Positions 4,761 to 5,032 of a stretch of 5,032 nucleotides of DNA are shown piece by piece. The position numbers and the translations under genes are program-made. The stretch lies in NCBI GenBank assembly GCA_030607655.1, contig JAUWJN010000201.1, forward strand, positions 1-5,032, in the 5' to 3' direction. Numbering within the stretch: the stretch's first letter is position 1; each line of letters begins with the position of its first letter. A model generated the notes under the pieces. It worked only from the letters and a program-made list of their open reading frames with translations, did no database searches and was not told the origin of the DNA. The DNA comes from a bacterium. Its GTDB lineage: Bacteria; Armatimonadota; Zipacnadia; Zipacnadales; Zipacnadaceae.

Positions 4761-5032
4761 GTGACGCGAGAGATACCAATTTTGAAGTTCGGCGGGCGCA
4801 CTTTACAAGGCCAGCAGCGGTTCGGACCGAATGAGGAGCGGCTACTGCAAGAATGTCATAATGCCCCGAAGGTCAATGATATCTATCGGCTACTGGAGCG
4901 GTGGCGGAACACTGCTCGCGCCCAACGTCTGCGAGAAGTGGCTACCGATTATATCCTACCCCTGCGCAACCAGGATTTGGTGCCGGTGGTAGTAGTATCT
5001 GCTTTTGACTGGGCTACTGATAAGTTGGAGCA
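4761..5032 (+). CDS. Aspartate kinase-like protein, N-terminal part (cut by window end)
   Basis: Ninety codons are visible from the GTG start. ILKFGGRTL (7-15) corresponds to the KFGGTSV nucleotide-binding motif that opens aspartate kinases, and VVVVSAFDWATDKLE (76-90) corresponds to the VVVVSAmxxvTdxL motif. Aspartate kinase phosphorylates aspartate in the first step of lysine, threonine and methionine synthesis, in the cytoplasm. Two features are odd. The conserved Thr-Ser after KFGG is Arg-Thr (13-14). The distance between the two motifs is also about 25-30 residues longer than in typical enzymes, filled by a charged, probably helical stretch (23-70). It may therefore be a divergent lysC-type enzyme or another amino-acid-kinase-family member. 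The rest of the catalytic domain and any ACT domains lie beyond the window. A strong promoter and RBS precede it. Confidence 0.68.
   Translation, partial: MTREIPILKFGGRTLQGQQRFGPNEERLLQECHNAPKVNDIYRLLERWRNTARAQRLREVATDYILPLRNQDLVPVVVVSAFDWATDKLE

Noticed and set aside
1..5032. CRISPR array, insertion sequence or phage genes
   Set aside because: No regularly spaced repeats, transposase or recombinase motifs, or phage genes were seen; the only tandem repeat is the 30-bp one at 223-252.

Overview
The window is bacterial DNA of fairly high GC content. Every feature I can support lies on the + strand. It has Shine-Dalgarno-led genes, sigma70-type promoters, a mix of ATG and GTG starts, and three tRNA genes. 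The taxon cannot be fixed from sequence alone. The family mix (DUF2254-like and DUF2752 membrane proteins, a zinc-dependent dehydrogenase beside a xylose-isomerase-like epimerase, an odd aspartokinase) would suit an environmental lineage such as Chloroflexota, but that is a low-confidence guess.

Layout. Bases 1-161 hold the tail of one tRNA gene and a complete but irregular tRNA-Cys(GCA). Bases 162-359 contain a 12-bp tandem repeat, a possible leucine-rich leader ORF and a convincing Rho-independent terminator placed just ahead of the next gene. Bases 360-1895 encode a DUF2254-like membrane protein with four N-terminal transmembrane helices and a long soluble tail. A good sigma70 promoter overlapping its stop codon probably drives a compact medium-chain dehydrogenase (1976-2926). 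The next gap (2927-3117) can fold into a three-way-junction RNA, the most striking unexplained structure in the window. It is followed by a sugar phosphate isomerase/epimerase family gene (3118-3942) and, only 21 nt later, tRNA-Leu(TAA) at 3964-4052. A long inverted repeat (4067-4113) separates this from a small DUF2752 membrane protein (4179-4652). A perfect-hexamer promoter (TTGACA, 16 nt, TATAAT) then precedes a GTG-started aspartate-kinase-like gene that runs off the right end.

How the parts fit. The dehydrogenase and the epimerase-like protein are a familiar pairing in oxidative catabolism of sugars, polyols or sugar acids, and are the only neighbours likely to share a pathway. The structured spacer between them could tune expression of the second gene or could be a dispersed repeat. 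The other genes look like independent units placed around tRNA loci.
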